Positions 32,338-43,899 of a stretch of DNA of 64,000 nt are shown here, in pieces. Origin of the DNA: Lunularia cruciata (lineage: Eukaryota; Streptophyta; Marchantiopsida; Lunulariales; Lunulariaceae); the NCBI GenBank assembly GCA_948567375.1, contig OX419759.1, positions 16,522,744 through 16,586,743 of the forward strand, given 5' to 3'. The notes below the pieces were generated by a model. It saw only the letters and a program-made list of their open reading frames with translations. It ran no database searches and was not told the DNA's origin. Position 1 is the first letter of the stretch. Every line of letters begins with the position of its first letter. The translations under genes were made by a program, and so were the position numbers.

Positions 32338-34065
32338 AAGTTCGTTTTGTTCTGTTTGTGCTCGGCGTTATGAAAGGTACGACTGATATTTGCCGTTCCG
32401 GAATCGTCAATGTAGCAGTTGTGATGTACTGCAGAGTTATGAGGTCGTTCTCTGAGGTTCAAAGTATTGTCCCACGCCATTCTCAACTCTATGCAGGAAG
32501 GCGCTGAACTTTGTCAGTTTGCTATTCTTCCTGCCAAGAAAACAAGAATTCAGCTCTGAAACACAGACTTGATACGCTTCGCGATCTTGGGGAGGGAACC
32601 AGGATAGCAAAGGTGGAGACCTATTTTCTTCACCGCAAATCATTCGTAGAACTGGGAGAAGCAGCAGTCACACTGTCAGGCTCTTCGCTACTTACCTTCC
32701 TTGTCATGCTCAACAGCTATTTCGGATAGACATCTTTACACATTTGCCTGGATTGAAGAGTTTTTGGGATCTGTTCCTGGACTGATTTAAGGAGAGATGC
32801 TCAGAGATGTTCCAAAACGCAACCTTGACTCTTGAAATACGAGCATTTAGAAACATTTTAACCTTTAGCTGCTCTCCCCCGCTTCGGGAATAGTCGAAGT
32901 CACTGAGTGAACTATACCCAGTTTATGAAATGTACCCAAAATCCGGATTAACAAACAGATGGAGCAGCTTAATTCCTAGTGAAAGTGGGGTACGCGGTTC
33001 TAGATCTTCAGCTGCCAATATTCAGACATCCTTGAGTATTTCTATAAATTTTCCCTTCCGTCTTCCAGTGCATAATCCTTGTACTGAAGATTCGCGGCTG
33101 AGATATATGTCCAGCTTCTTTCACAGCTCTTAGGGTCCTTATAAGTCGAAATGTACCGCATTTCTAATCCAGAAACTGTATAGACCTGGCCTCTCGGTCT
33201 TTAATCTTCTGAAATGCACCGATAAGCGACGAGTATAACCGATGATTTTCTTATTTGTATAGGCTAAAACTGTGCAGAAAAATAACGGTTGGTTTGTGTT
33301 GAGCTACAATTTTCTACTCATACTAATTATTCCTTGTTCCTGATATGAACATAGGGGTGGGAGTACTTGTTGACTGAAATTAGTGGCCTTATTTCTCTCA
33401 CCCTCCTCAGTCCCTAATTTTTTACGTAAGAACTTAGGACTCGACGAATCCGGATCTGTTACGTTGAAATACCGATTGCGACCGAGGGCAATCGGTGTTC
33501 CATATTCCTTCTCCAGAGTGGGTGTGAAGATGTTGGAGCGATTGCACATGTTGTCAATCAATGTCTCATAAGCCGTATACGGTAATTTTCTGGAGTTTTG
33601 AGCTTTACCGTGCAACCGATAAGCTGATTTCACCATTGACTTAAAGCCGGGAGCTGTGAACTTATTCTTTAACCAGCTTACTCGGAGGCGTTCGGTTGCA
33701 TGCTGCGTATAATGATATTTAATTTCTCAATACATTTTTCAAGTGAAAGGGCATGAGGATGATCATCACCTTTTTAATTGGCGAACTACTAACAAACGAA
33801 CTGAAGAAGGAATTAACAAGTTTGCTGCTGAACTTTGTAACGTTGCTGTGTGGACTTGTCTATGGAGGTTCAGCGAATACAAGCATTCACCTTATACATA
33901 AGGGACATTCTTCTTGATCTAGGCCCGTTTTCTTATATCAAGACGAGTGGTTCAAGGAGTTCGCAACACTGCAACACTGATGATTTGACTTATGTAATAG
34001 TGCGTTATAACACGATCTCGATGTTAAAAATATACTAAATCTCACCAGACTCTTATCGTCTCCAC

Positions 34066-34114
34066 GGGTATGATCATAGGCTCAATGGCCTTTGTTGGGC
34101 CTATGATCATACCC
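34066..34114 (+). repeat. 16-bp perfect hairpin
   Basis: GGGTATGATCATAGGC (34066-34081) and its exact complement (34099-34114) surround a 17-base loop. Each arm also contains the palindrome ATGATCAT. The right arm ends where the larger inverted repeat begins. Confidence 0.85.
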
Positions 34115-34494
34115 ACTTCAAGCCGTTTGACTCTGCTTCAACGAACATTGCTTCTGATAAGTAAATATTGGCTCGTAGTGGGTCTCTCGTTGATAATAGC
34201 GGATGGCATGTACATGTGGTGATGGCTAGGTTCTTTACCGAAGTTCGTTGTCCCCTACTCGCAGTGGTTCATCTGCTTTATGTTTATATTATGCGGTAAT
34301 TTATTAGTTTCCTCTGAGCGATTGCACAAGTTTAGTACGTGCTCTCATCGTCTTACAAGAAAGGAACCAAGATAAACTAAACATCAGTCTTCCTGTTGCG
34401 GAGCTCAACAACTGAATGAAGTCATCCTCAAAGATCAAGTGGTTTACTTATCAGAAGCAATGTTGGTTGAAGCAGAGCCAAACGGCTTAAAGTG
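34114..34494 (+). repeat. 52-bp inverted repeat, 94% identical arms
   Basis: Arms at 34114-34165 and 34443-34494 are reverse complements with 49 of 52 matches and enclose 277 bases. The right arm abuts the membrane-protein-like coding segment. The arms are not related to any LTR in the window. Confidence 0.85.
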
Positions 34495-34683
34495 CGAAGG
34501 CTCTATCGTTTATACCTTTCCCCGTACGTTCTCCACTCTGGCCGGTATACGCAGTAGCCGCGTCCATCGTTGTGGGACTTAGCTACGGCTTTGTCACGCC
34601 GTTGGTAGCAACATTTGAAGTTGTTGGAGCAGGAAGCAAACGCAAGACTTCAAATTCCCCTAAGGTACACTCTCAAGACTCTT
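34495..34683 (+). pseudogene. Exon-like fragment resembling the At3g27390 membrane-protein family
   Basis: One open frame reads PFPVRSPLWPVYAVAASIVV, GLSYGFVTPLVATFEVVGAG, then a basic tail SKRKTSN. The pattern P-LWPV, small residues, G-x2-YGF-x-TPL-x-ATFE-x-VG is characteristic of a plant multi-pass membrane protein family of unknown function (Arabidopsis At3g27390 and relatives). The sequence that should follow the VGEG motif is absent. AAGGTACAC near 34661 could be a splice donor. The segment could be a real exon, a captured gene fragment or a pseudogene; absence of the neighbouring family motifs favours a fragment. Confidence 0.4.
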
Positions 34684-35089
34684 GTTCAAAGAAGCAAGAA
34701 CTGCTGGTTTAGGAATGCTAATGATCTCAGTATCTCAAGAAAACATACCGAATTTCCGTGGTGATTAAGGAAATGCAGGAACGACAATCGTCAACCTTTA
34801 GGACGTAAATTTTCTACTCTCCACTGTATCCTGAAGCTGGACGAAGGTTTCAAAAGAACACTTGAACTAGAGTAAATGACAATAAAGGCGAAATACTTCA
34901 GGTTTTTGTACAAAGCTCTTCCGTCACTTCTAGAGTTTGCGGTACTACTTTGTATACATGAAGTTTTAAGTTTATGGAAAACCACCGTCTCCCGATATTT
35001 CGCTTCTTTGGCATTAGCTTTTAAAGGTGTGCTAGCTGTCACCCCTCCTTCTAATGTTACTTGAGATGTTTTCTCGAGTATATTTTCAG

Positions 35090-35274
35090 TCAGTATCACC
35101 AGATCTAGCAGCAAACTAGTTAAAGGATTTCTCTCTCCAGAGCAACTCATTCAGATCTCTCTGGGTTCAGACGTACGAGCTTTGGTGGAACAAGAAAGAA
35201 TTGCCTCTCTCAGTAACCTTTTTTTACAATTGTCGAAATTCTTCTTGGCTCGTTGTAGATCGTGCTTTCTTTGA
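35090..35274 (+). CDS. Possible exon, unrecognised
   Basis: Preceded by TATATTTTCAG, a good splice-acceptor match, the frame reads SSSKLVKGFLSPEQLIQISL, GSDVRALVEQERIASLSNLF, then LQLSKFFLARC before a stop at 35272-35274. The alternating amphipathic character looks coding. No family is recognised. It lies 400 bases after the membrane-protein-like fragment and on the same strand, so it could belong to the same gene; that is speculation. Confidence 0.25.
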
Positions 35275-35692
35275 TAAATGTACAAGAACATGCAAGAGAG
35301 AGAGTGTCGGAACTGAACGAAGCTGGGAGGGATTTTATATGCTAAGAAGTTGAGTAAACTTGAGTTGGATCACTCTAAGGACCATTTCTATGTGTCTTTG
35401 CAGTGCCCTAAGGCAATAAGGCAGATCAACAGACCAATGTTTCTAGCTTCAAATTGTCTGTATCGTAATGAATCTTTCATGGTCTGGTTTATGATCTAGC
35501 GCAAGTAATCGCAAAGTTTGACTTCTCGCCGTCAATGATCAACGTTTGTATCTACTGGAGTTTTAATTGGTTGCGAATTCATGTGCTGAAGCTCAAACCT
35601 TTAGGTGAGTGAGTTGGTAACGAGAGATGAGCATCTTTCATCAAGTGATCACATTTACCTACTGCAACTCAAGATTCTTGATTGGCTTTCAG

Positions 35693-35828
35693 GCTGCCGC
35701 ATTTTAGGGTGATCCATCTTGAGGAAACTTCCCGGGCTGAAGGGCTTCATGAAGAGGTTAAGAGTGGAGTCGAGGCAGAGGAGGCACGGAAGAGAGCAAT
35801 AGCTAAAGAGTTTGCCAATCGGGTGTAG
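35693..35828 (+). CDS. Possible terminal exon, unrecognised
   Basis: After TTGGCTTTCAG, a strong acceptor match, 45 codons read LPHFRVIHLEETSRAEGLHE, EVKSGVEAEEARKRAIAKEF, ANRV and stop. It is a highly charged helix. An upstream donor-like TTTAGGTGAGTG near 35603 would make a short intron. The 35.5 kb stretch before that donor is open only in a different phase, so I could not join them. Confidence 0.3.
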
Positions 35829-38800
35829 AAGGTAGTATGAACGACCGACTAAATTGGAGCTTGAAACAACCTTTACCTTCACTGAATGCTGGATTCAATG
35901 TCGTCTCTTCTGAGTTGTTAGCCTCCTGTTTGATTTGCATATAGCAATAAGATGATTTGCTTTCAACCTGACACACAAAATGTGTTAACAAAAAATACGT
36001 CGTCCTTGTTTTGTGCATTGCAGATGTCATATGCGCCTTGAATGACATCTGGAGATACGTAGCATACGTAGCATGTGAAGTGGACACCATCTTTGTTCCC
36101 TGCAATCACCGGTCATGTGTGCGCAGTACAGTTTTTGAACTACCAGCGCCGTATTTTCTGCAACACTGCCATTTCGGGGTTAGGTTCCATGTTAGATCCG
36201 ATGGCTTGTGCAGGTGGAGATTTTCCATCTTTAACACTTCTGTAACTGAAAGAGGTCTTTTGCCAAAAGTGAGCCTCCTTGATGAAAATCCCTCGACGAA
36301 TCAACTTCATAAGGCTCGTTTGTCATTCCGGTTTCTCTACTGTGAATTGTAGGAACCGCACACAATCACGAGGAGGATCTGTTCCGTGCGGCAGTGATCC
36401 ATCATTAACTTTAGGTTGCGTATGGGTTTGACATTGGTGTAGATCGAACAGGATGTTAGCTGAGGCAGATGGAGAGATAGTTAGAAGAGATACCAGGAGT
36501 CACTTGCGACAGTCGACAGTGAACCCTTGAGCTCTTGTCTGCAAATGCTACTTCGGGACTTCATGATAAATAAGAGAAGTGTTACTACAGTAAATTTAAT
36601 GGTAAATTTCATCTCTGGAGGCACGGCGGTTTTGAAGGGCAGGAATACAATTGTTTGAACTCTAAACACTGAGCGAGTGAAGAAAGGCTTGAAAGGCCAG
36701 GCAGGTGAGGGCAGGAATATAAATGTTTTAGATACTTAAAAGTAGGTCTCTGAATCGAGGGGATGATTGGTGGTGTTGTACAACTTACGGGTGTATGTAC
36801 ATGAAAGGTGTCATAGAACGACCCACGAGCAATCGGCAATGTCATCTGCAATGGGTTGTACTTGAATCCAAGTCTCAATTTATTTGTTGGTTTAGGGATC
36901 GAAAACTTCGACGTTCGATTCCTCAGTGCTGAAGGACTAAAGCACCCTCCTGTTCCATACTAACACCCCAGAAAAGCAGCTGGATATGATCTGCCAGATC
37001 CAAATTTCCAGGTACAGTTTCAGGTGGTCCCTCCGGCGGCAGACACAGTAATTGGGAACAAGTTGTTCCATGAGAAATTTTGCTTATTCTTCTGACTTTG
37101 GTCTGAAGAGACTAGGATGAATATAGAGTTGCGTCCAGGACATTTGACTCCTTGAATGTGAACAAAGTATCATCAATGTACTGATTTCCAGTTGAACCTG
37201 GCATCAAGAGACTGCTGCAGGTGTATCCCTCTTAAAACTTTTTCAATTTTCTCCACTGTTCTCTCTTTCTGTTTCGTTTCTCAACTGTTCTCACTGTGGT
37301 GGGGGCACTACCAGCCCCCATTACCAGCTTGACATACTGAACTCTCCAACAATACACAAATGTAAACCTCATATCTTCTGGACTTCGTTTCCGTCTTTAC
37401 AAATGCTTCAACCTGCATCAAGTAGGTCTACGGAGAAAAAGATTTCAAGCATTCGACTTGAAATCCTTTCAAGAGGCGTTTCAAGATTTCTGCGGAGAAA
37501 AAGACATCAAGCAGTGGTAAACACGGAAACGGTCTCGAAAACCCTCTCTTGTGCTTGACAGCGTTAATAATTCGTTTTTCTCAGCTTTTCAAGAGAGGGC
37601 TTTCAAGAAATAAGAAAAAGGTTTCAACTTTTCTTTATATTATATGAACGCTGTTCGCAAAGTCTAAAAACTAACGTTAAACTCGCGTTAGGGGTCGTAA
37701 GTCCACACTTGTGTGAAAGATATCCTGGTAGTTAAACTCGCGGTGGGGTAGTGTTGTTTCTCACATGTGAGAAAATTATTTCGCTAATTGTGCCAATCTC
37801 ATAGAAAATTTGAAAACTAGCCCTATGTGAGTTTTCAGCCCGATACTTCTGGGCATCTAGAGAAACTTCATCCAGATCAAATTTATCGTAGTCGTCAGCA
37901 CTTTAAAATCTGTCATCAATGTTTATCATATTCTTTGGAACCGGTCCGTCGCACCCTCGAGTTTTGACCCCAATTTACTTACAGATTTGTATTTTCTATC
38001 TCGTCAATTCCATGCGAGTTTGAGAAAACTCGCTCCTATTTGTGGACGACGTTATTGTTTGCAGCGCATGGACCACACCGTCTCATCTTACGATGATCGC
38101 AGTTGCCTAAGCTGCACTGATGGAACCCAAGTCGGCGATAAGATTGTCCCCAGGTAACTAAACTACACATGTAGCCCACCAGGGTAGTCCGCCACGGTTG
38201 CGGTGTTCCATACACATGGTTCAATAAGCCGAAGCCACAAGCACAACTTAGTTAACACTCCAGATCGTGAGTCTTGTCAACATCTGGTGTCTCGGCGCTA
38301 TGTTGCTGGGTATACGTGAAGGCCACGATTTTAGAGCCAAGTGCTGAATTTGGCGTGATGGCATCCTTACGGCCTTATGGCCTTATGGCTCGCGGATATA
38401 TTTGCTTCTCTTCAGCAAACAATTCCTGCAACGAAGCCACTGTCCCCGGCCCACTCTGACACACCAGGGGAGTACTTTTACAGTAGAAAAAAAAAAGAAT
38501 CGCCGACAGAACCGTCGTTGCAGAAGTGTGCATGCAACAGGTTGCTCATCGTTGGGCTTTTATAACTTATACATCAAGCGCCAGAAAAATTGTTCTTACC
38601 GACATGAAAGATTGACGGTGCTCGACTTCAGAAATTAATTAGGGTGTGCAAACCGCTTGAATTTTGTCAGTGTTTTACATCCTTGTCAGCCTTGGTTGAA
38701 CGATGTCAAATGCAACAGAGGTGTGTCATTGTGATACGTGGAGACCAGTTCCACAACAGGACATAAATTTGAAAGTCAGAGAAATCTTGTCGATTTGTAG

Positions 38801-40500
38801 AGAGCTCTGCGTCTCCAATCTCTCACGAGAAACCTCACTATCGACCTACACTGCGATAGCAGCAATTCACTTCACATTTCCATTCGAAGCTATTAATCTA
38901 ATCTCTAAGGCAACAAAGGTACGCCTGCTTTTCAACCCACAAATCTATCATAAAATACCCCGTTCGTCGGTTATCCAGCTTTCCTCGGAACATTATATCG
39001 CAGTCCAACGTACGACACACATCAGTACATTTGCCCGACAAGATTGATTGTCTCGGAGGGAATAATACAATAATAGCAACAACGTGGGCAGGCGGGCTGT
39101 CATCCGTATGAAGGGTTGCTAGCCAACGAACCTGACGGCGGGAGAAGAAGAGGAGGTGGGGTAGGCAGACAATCTGACAGGAAGGACATTTGGAGCTTTC
39201 GTTCTATTACCTGTCATTCAACGCATGTGCATGCTACATCATCTTTCGCTCAATCGAAAATGACAGATGGACTTCCAAAGCAACCTAAACTTGTCATCAC
39301 TCCTCACTGCTCCGAGTTGGCGGAAAGACTAGCGAGTCTCACTTGGTGCCACGTGGCCCCTGGTACATCTCTAACAGTTGGCAGTCGGCTTCGCAGAGGA
39401 ATGATTTAACTGTATTCCATCTCCACGTTGGCAGGAAGATGCAACAATGCTCAACTTGGTAGTTTCAAAAGATAGATATAGAACGATGCCACGTGTATGC
39501 CATGTCACACTGTTGTTATACTCGACTTCGTGTTGGCCAATAATGTTCCTATTAAAGCAATAGGGGACTCGAGTTCGGACCAAGAAATCAGACACTTTAT
39601 GTTGTGATCAACGAAATCGACTAGAGTGGTGAACTTTATGGTGAAATTAAGAGATCAGGATACTTCGATTTTGAGGAAACAGATATAATAACAAGAAGGA
39701 TGGGAAGTCTCCATCCAGCCACACTGATTTTGATAAAGTAGCTAAGTCCGAAACTTGGATTGGGTTCAAGATACCCCGAGTTGATAAATTTTACTGGAGC
39801 ATCTTTATCATTGATAATTAAATATTGTCATTTATCTGCATTGTATTATAAAAAAAATTCTCAAAGAGTTGGCACTTGCCATTGAAGAACAGCTCATTCA
39901 GGATCTAATAACACGGTTTCAAATTCTTCTTGATAACTTACTTAAAAAGTAAAGGAAATTTATTGTTGGACCTTGTTTGCCAAATCAATAGTAATTTTTT
40001 TCTTGAAAGAGACTCTATATGTTATAGTGAACGATTACAAAAGAAATGTTATGTGTTCGTGAAATGGTTGTCCATGTAAGATTGACGAGCCACGTCAAGT
40101 TTGCAAACGTGTTGGTTAACTTAGTGGTTTGATAAATCTCTTGGTGAACTTGGGATACCGTTAAATCGAAGTCCAAATATGGGGTACTGTTAAAATCGTT
40201 CTCCGCCGACGATGACATCGATTTACATGATGGACCCGAGATCGGGTCGGCATTGTGTATATCCTTCCCCAAGTCTTTCCTTTCAGAAGGCTTTTCCCGA
40301 AGCTGTTTGATTTGGTTCATTTCGTTCTATTCATCTCCAGTTCTCCGGACAACTGATAGAAAAACGCACGAAGCTCCGAAGATCAAGACACAGTCCTGCT
40401 GGTTATATTATACGATGTCAAAACTTTGGAGAACTTTGTGAAACTATCGACAATTCTCCTTTTCTTTTCATTAAGTAAAATTGAGCACTGGGGAGTTTGT

Positions 40501-42480
40501 TCGTGAGTAGCTCGAAATTAAAGTGTGGTGACGCTCTTTGTTTTCCTTGAGTCTGTAGACGTTGTCTATACAAGATATATACCTTATGCATACAAAATCT
40601 TTAAATTAGAGGAAATGGATTTGACCTTCGTTAGGAATATTCTTTTTATCCAAAAAATTTAAAAAACAAACTTCGAAAACTTCAAGCTTGAATAAGGAAA
40701 CTAGTCACTATCTAGTCCTTGGAGGACTCTATAGGTTTAAGATTAGTTTTTGAGGAATGCGTCCTTAGAGGGCACTAGATGTTCAGAACTATCGGTGCAA
40801 AAACTTCCCTCCTTCAACGGATAGTTTTGAACCTCTACCATCATCAAATTAACTTCCACTAATCCCCAGTCTGCATCGTTTATGGTTTAGACTAGGATGG
40901 TATCTTATTATCTTTGAGCCTTAGACTTCTTGATTAATGAAATCATCTTTCAACTTTTGTTCTTGATTAATGAAAATAGTTTTGGCAAATGCTTTCAGAG
41001 AAGTTCATCTTTCATGAATCCAAGAATTTCAACTCTGACCATGAAATGCAGATGCACACAAGTGTCCCTATTGATCATTACTCCAGAGTCCAAAAGACCA
41101 ACACAATCAAAATAGAGTCTTGTTGTGTTATTCCATGCTAATGTTCAGAGTATATGTTTGCTTTGAGCACTCTAATCTTTTTCAAAATAACATCACAAAC
41201 TCCATGTCTGACTAGTTAAGACTAAAAGCTTGTTTGAGGTAAAAAGAGAAAGGTTTCCAATGCACACCAAAAGAGGCAGACTGCACACCCTCCCCAAGAT
41301 CAAACTACAAGCTTTTTCACTACAACAACTTAAATTTATGCTATTGGAATTGGAATTACCATAGCAGTTGGCACCAAACTTGCACTTCAATGGATCCATA
41401 TTAAGGGATTTAGATTGTACTCATTCCAATTAAAAAACTTGTAAAATCCCAATATTGTTATTTATTTTCACTACCTCCCAATGTCTGAATTGGGTAATTT
41501 GTATGTATGTTACCTTCCTTGAATATGCTAGCAATTTCTTAGGCTCCCACTCCAAAGTCAAACCCTAGTTCTCTATCACCCATTCCCACCACATTAGACC
41601 TCTATCCTATCAATGAAGGCTGTTAGGATAGAAATTTGAATGAAACATTTCTAATGCTCTGAGCATACAATTCATTGAGTTATCACCTAAAACAATTGGC
41701 AAGCTCATATAAGTCCTTTATAAAAAAAATTACATCCCTTCAAGAAGTTGTGAGTTGGTGCATGCACATATTAGCTCTAGAATTAATATGGTTATTGGAG
41801 TAGCAAAGTACTATCAAAGAAACTATGATTGTTTAATGAGCAATTTGTAGTCCACAAGTGATAGTATTATGCTGACCCAAAGTTGATCAAAAATTGATAT
41901 ATTGGTGCGCAACATGTCACTCACTTCAATATACAAGTTGGAAATGGCTAGAATTGAAGAAAAATATCACTATCTTGCTCTTCATAATTATCACATATTT
42001 AATCTCTTGAGTAGAACCACCCCCAAAAGAGGTAGTCTCACCTGCTATGGCGCACTGATGCCAATGGAGAAGTAAGGATCACTTTCACTTTTACTACAAG
42101 CAAATTCCAAGTTAATCCTAATTGTGATGCTTCAACCACTCCAAAGGCCTCTTCACTCCAAAGACTTCAACTCTGAAGATTTCATGCTTCCTTTCCTAAA
42201 AGGCACAATGCTAAAGGAGTTTGCACATTAGCCACATAATTTTTGATTTTGTGATGCTTTCACTACTCTGGCTCATCTATGATCCTTCAATATAGTGCTT
42301 CACTCCTTTAGACACCCAAGGATCCCATATGCCAAACAAATATGAATGTATTCTTACACTCAAGCTCAAGATTCCTCACCATTAGTCAACAAAGAAATTC
42401 ACCAATACTCAAGTTGTAGGCAAACAAAGACAAAGAACTTAGAGATCGTTTTTAGAGCTTTGATTAAGAAAAAATGAACC
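40501..42480. other. AT-rich DNA without a recognisable gene
   Basis: Only short frames with no motif, for example 41193-41399 on the minus strand. CpG falls back to the low level of the flanks. No match to the LTR families described here. Confidence 0.4.
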
Positions 42481-42930
42481 TTTTTACATTGGGCTTAAGC
42501 CTTAAATAATTTCCTCTCCTCAACTCCAAAAATATCTAATGGTGGAAACATTCCAATATTTCCAAGCAATCCAGTATTCCAAGCAAAATTATTCCAAGCA
42601 TCTCATGCCTACATTCAAATTGTACATTGTGATTATAATCTTATCATATACTAATCACATGCATGTCAATTAGGCACCTTACACATGTTAGTGAAGGTAT
42701 CAAGTCTTCCTTGAAGTTATTTGAAATTTTAACTCCTTCATACTTACGACTCCAAAAGTTACATATGAATAGGCCATTCAACTACAAAGATGTACAACTA
42801 TAAATGTCTTTGGATTTTTTCCTACTCCAAAGATCCTACAACCACAAAGAAATTCTTCCAATGAAGTATCTTCAGCCCAAATGCCCAAAACTCTTTTACA
42901 AAGAACTACTTTCACCTCTACAAGTTTTAA
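42481..42930 (-). repeat. Family E LTR fragment, reverse orientation
   Basis: Read on the minus strand it contains AAGGTGCCTAATTGACATGC near 42.67 kb, matching AAGGTGCCTAATTAACCTAC at 47.59 kb and GGGTGCTTAATCAACC at 46.29 kb. It marks the end of a family E copy that runs on the minus strand. Confidence 0.45.
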
Positions 42931-42936
42931 TAAGTT

Positions 42937-43487
42937 GGAATAGCTCTTGCCTGCCTACCAAGATTCTTGCAAAGACATCATTGAATACATCACTCTTTTC
43001 CAAAGGCTGCACAAGAACTCCTACTTGATGAAAATGGATTAGGTTAAGGAAAAGGAGGAGATGCAAAAAATATGGAACTTGTATAAGAAGGAACAAAAGA
43101 AGACAAATGATTTAGTGCAGCATCTCTTGGATGCTCTCTACTTCTTCATCCTTGGCCTTCCACTACTCTTTCTACCCATGCTACTTACATTTGGCCTTGA
43201 GCAAAAGAGCTCTCAACTCTCCTTGCAATTTCTTGATTTGTTCTTCTATCTTCATTTGATCTGCAAGAAGCAAATTAGTGTGTAACTTTGCCTTTAAGTT
43301 TTCTTGCACTAAAGCATTTGTCTTCTTTGGTTCCTTCTTATACAAGTTCCATATTTTTTGCATCTCCTCCTTTTCCTTAACCTAATCCATTTTCATCAAG
43401 TAGGAGTTCTTGTGCAGCCTTTGGACAAGAGAGATGTAGTCAATGATGTCTCTGCAAGAGTCTTGGTAGGCAGGCAAGATCTATTCC
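42937..43487 (+). repeat. 183-bp inverted duplication inside a family E coiled-coil ORF
   Basis: Arms 42937-43119 and 43305-43487 are reverse complements with only about ten differences. Both encode, outward from the centre on opposite strands, MQKIWNLYKKE followed by KKTN. A 185-base spacer contains the rest of the minus-strand coiled coil. A transcript across it would fold into a long hairpin. Confidence 0.9.
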
Positions 43488-43890
43488 ATCAACTCCAAGA
43501 TTGGTCCCACAAAATATATAACAAACTTAGATCCCTTTGTTATTGGGGCTTTGCATTCATGGAATAAGGTTGAACTCAACACTATTGGTACTGCCTCTAA
43601 AGTTTCTTCCCTTTCATCTTTGATATATCTATCATGATTTCTCACTATCCTTTGGATGGCTTGTGTTCTTCCTCTTTGTTTTTCTTCTCCACTTTGGTCT
43701 GGTACTCATCTTTGGCATGGTGCTGGTCTTTGATCTTTGTGCCCAAAAGCCCAATTCTTGATGGTGATTATGATGTCCTTTAGTGTGAAATGTACCTTTG
43801 GAGTTAGTTATTCTTTTGGTACAAAAACATTCTTGCTCCTCTCTATCTTTTGTTGACTTGTCTTCTTGGGTGCTCTACACTTCTCCATTT
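43181..43890 (-). pseudogene. Family E coiled-coil ORF, minus-strand copy
   Basis: On the minus strand the stretch reads through a polar region into MQKIWNLYKKEPKKTNALVQ, then ENLKAKLHTNLLLADQMKIE and EQIKKLQGELRALLLKAKCK, a typical Lys/Glu/Leu coiled coil like that at 2.3-3.0 kb. Several stops break it. Its 3' end is disturbed by the inverted duplication. Confidence 0.5.
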
Positions 43891-43899
43891 AGAGAAAAT

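Larger units (their letters stand above)
31906..40500. other. CpG-richer, transposon-free segment (possible low-copy or genic island)
   Basis: From about 31.9 kb CpG dinucleotides become frequent and remain so to about 40.3 kb, unlike the CpG-poor flanks. No LTR family of this window, no pol motif and no Helitron motif is seen apart from a doubtful LINE-end match at 39.69 kb. Several short stretches look coding but no exon chain could be assembled. Features inside it are listed separately. Direct repeats GTTAAACTCGCG lie at about 37.68 and 37.73 kb, and GCGGAGAAAAAGA-type repeats at about 37.43 and 37.49 kb. Confidence 0.5.

Noticed and set aside
32093-32410. 105-codon minus-strand frame in the CpG-rich island
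   Set aside because: It overlaps the 138-codon plus-strand frame; neither has motif support, and I kept only the longer one with low confidence.
33304-33636. 110-codon minus-strand frame reading LPYTAYETLIDNMCNRSNIF
   Set aside because: It looks partly coding, but no family, splice context or neighbour supports it, so I did not list it as a gene.
39650-39735. Fourth copy of the LINE 3' end on the minus strand
   Set aside because: Only about 20 bases around CTTCCCATCCTTCTTGT agree; this is too short to be sure.
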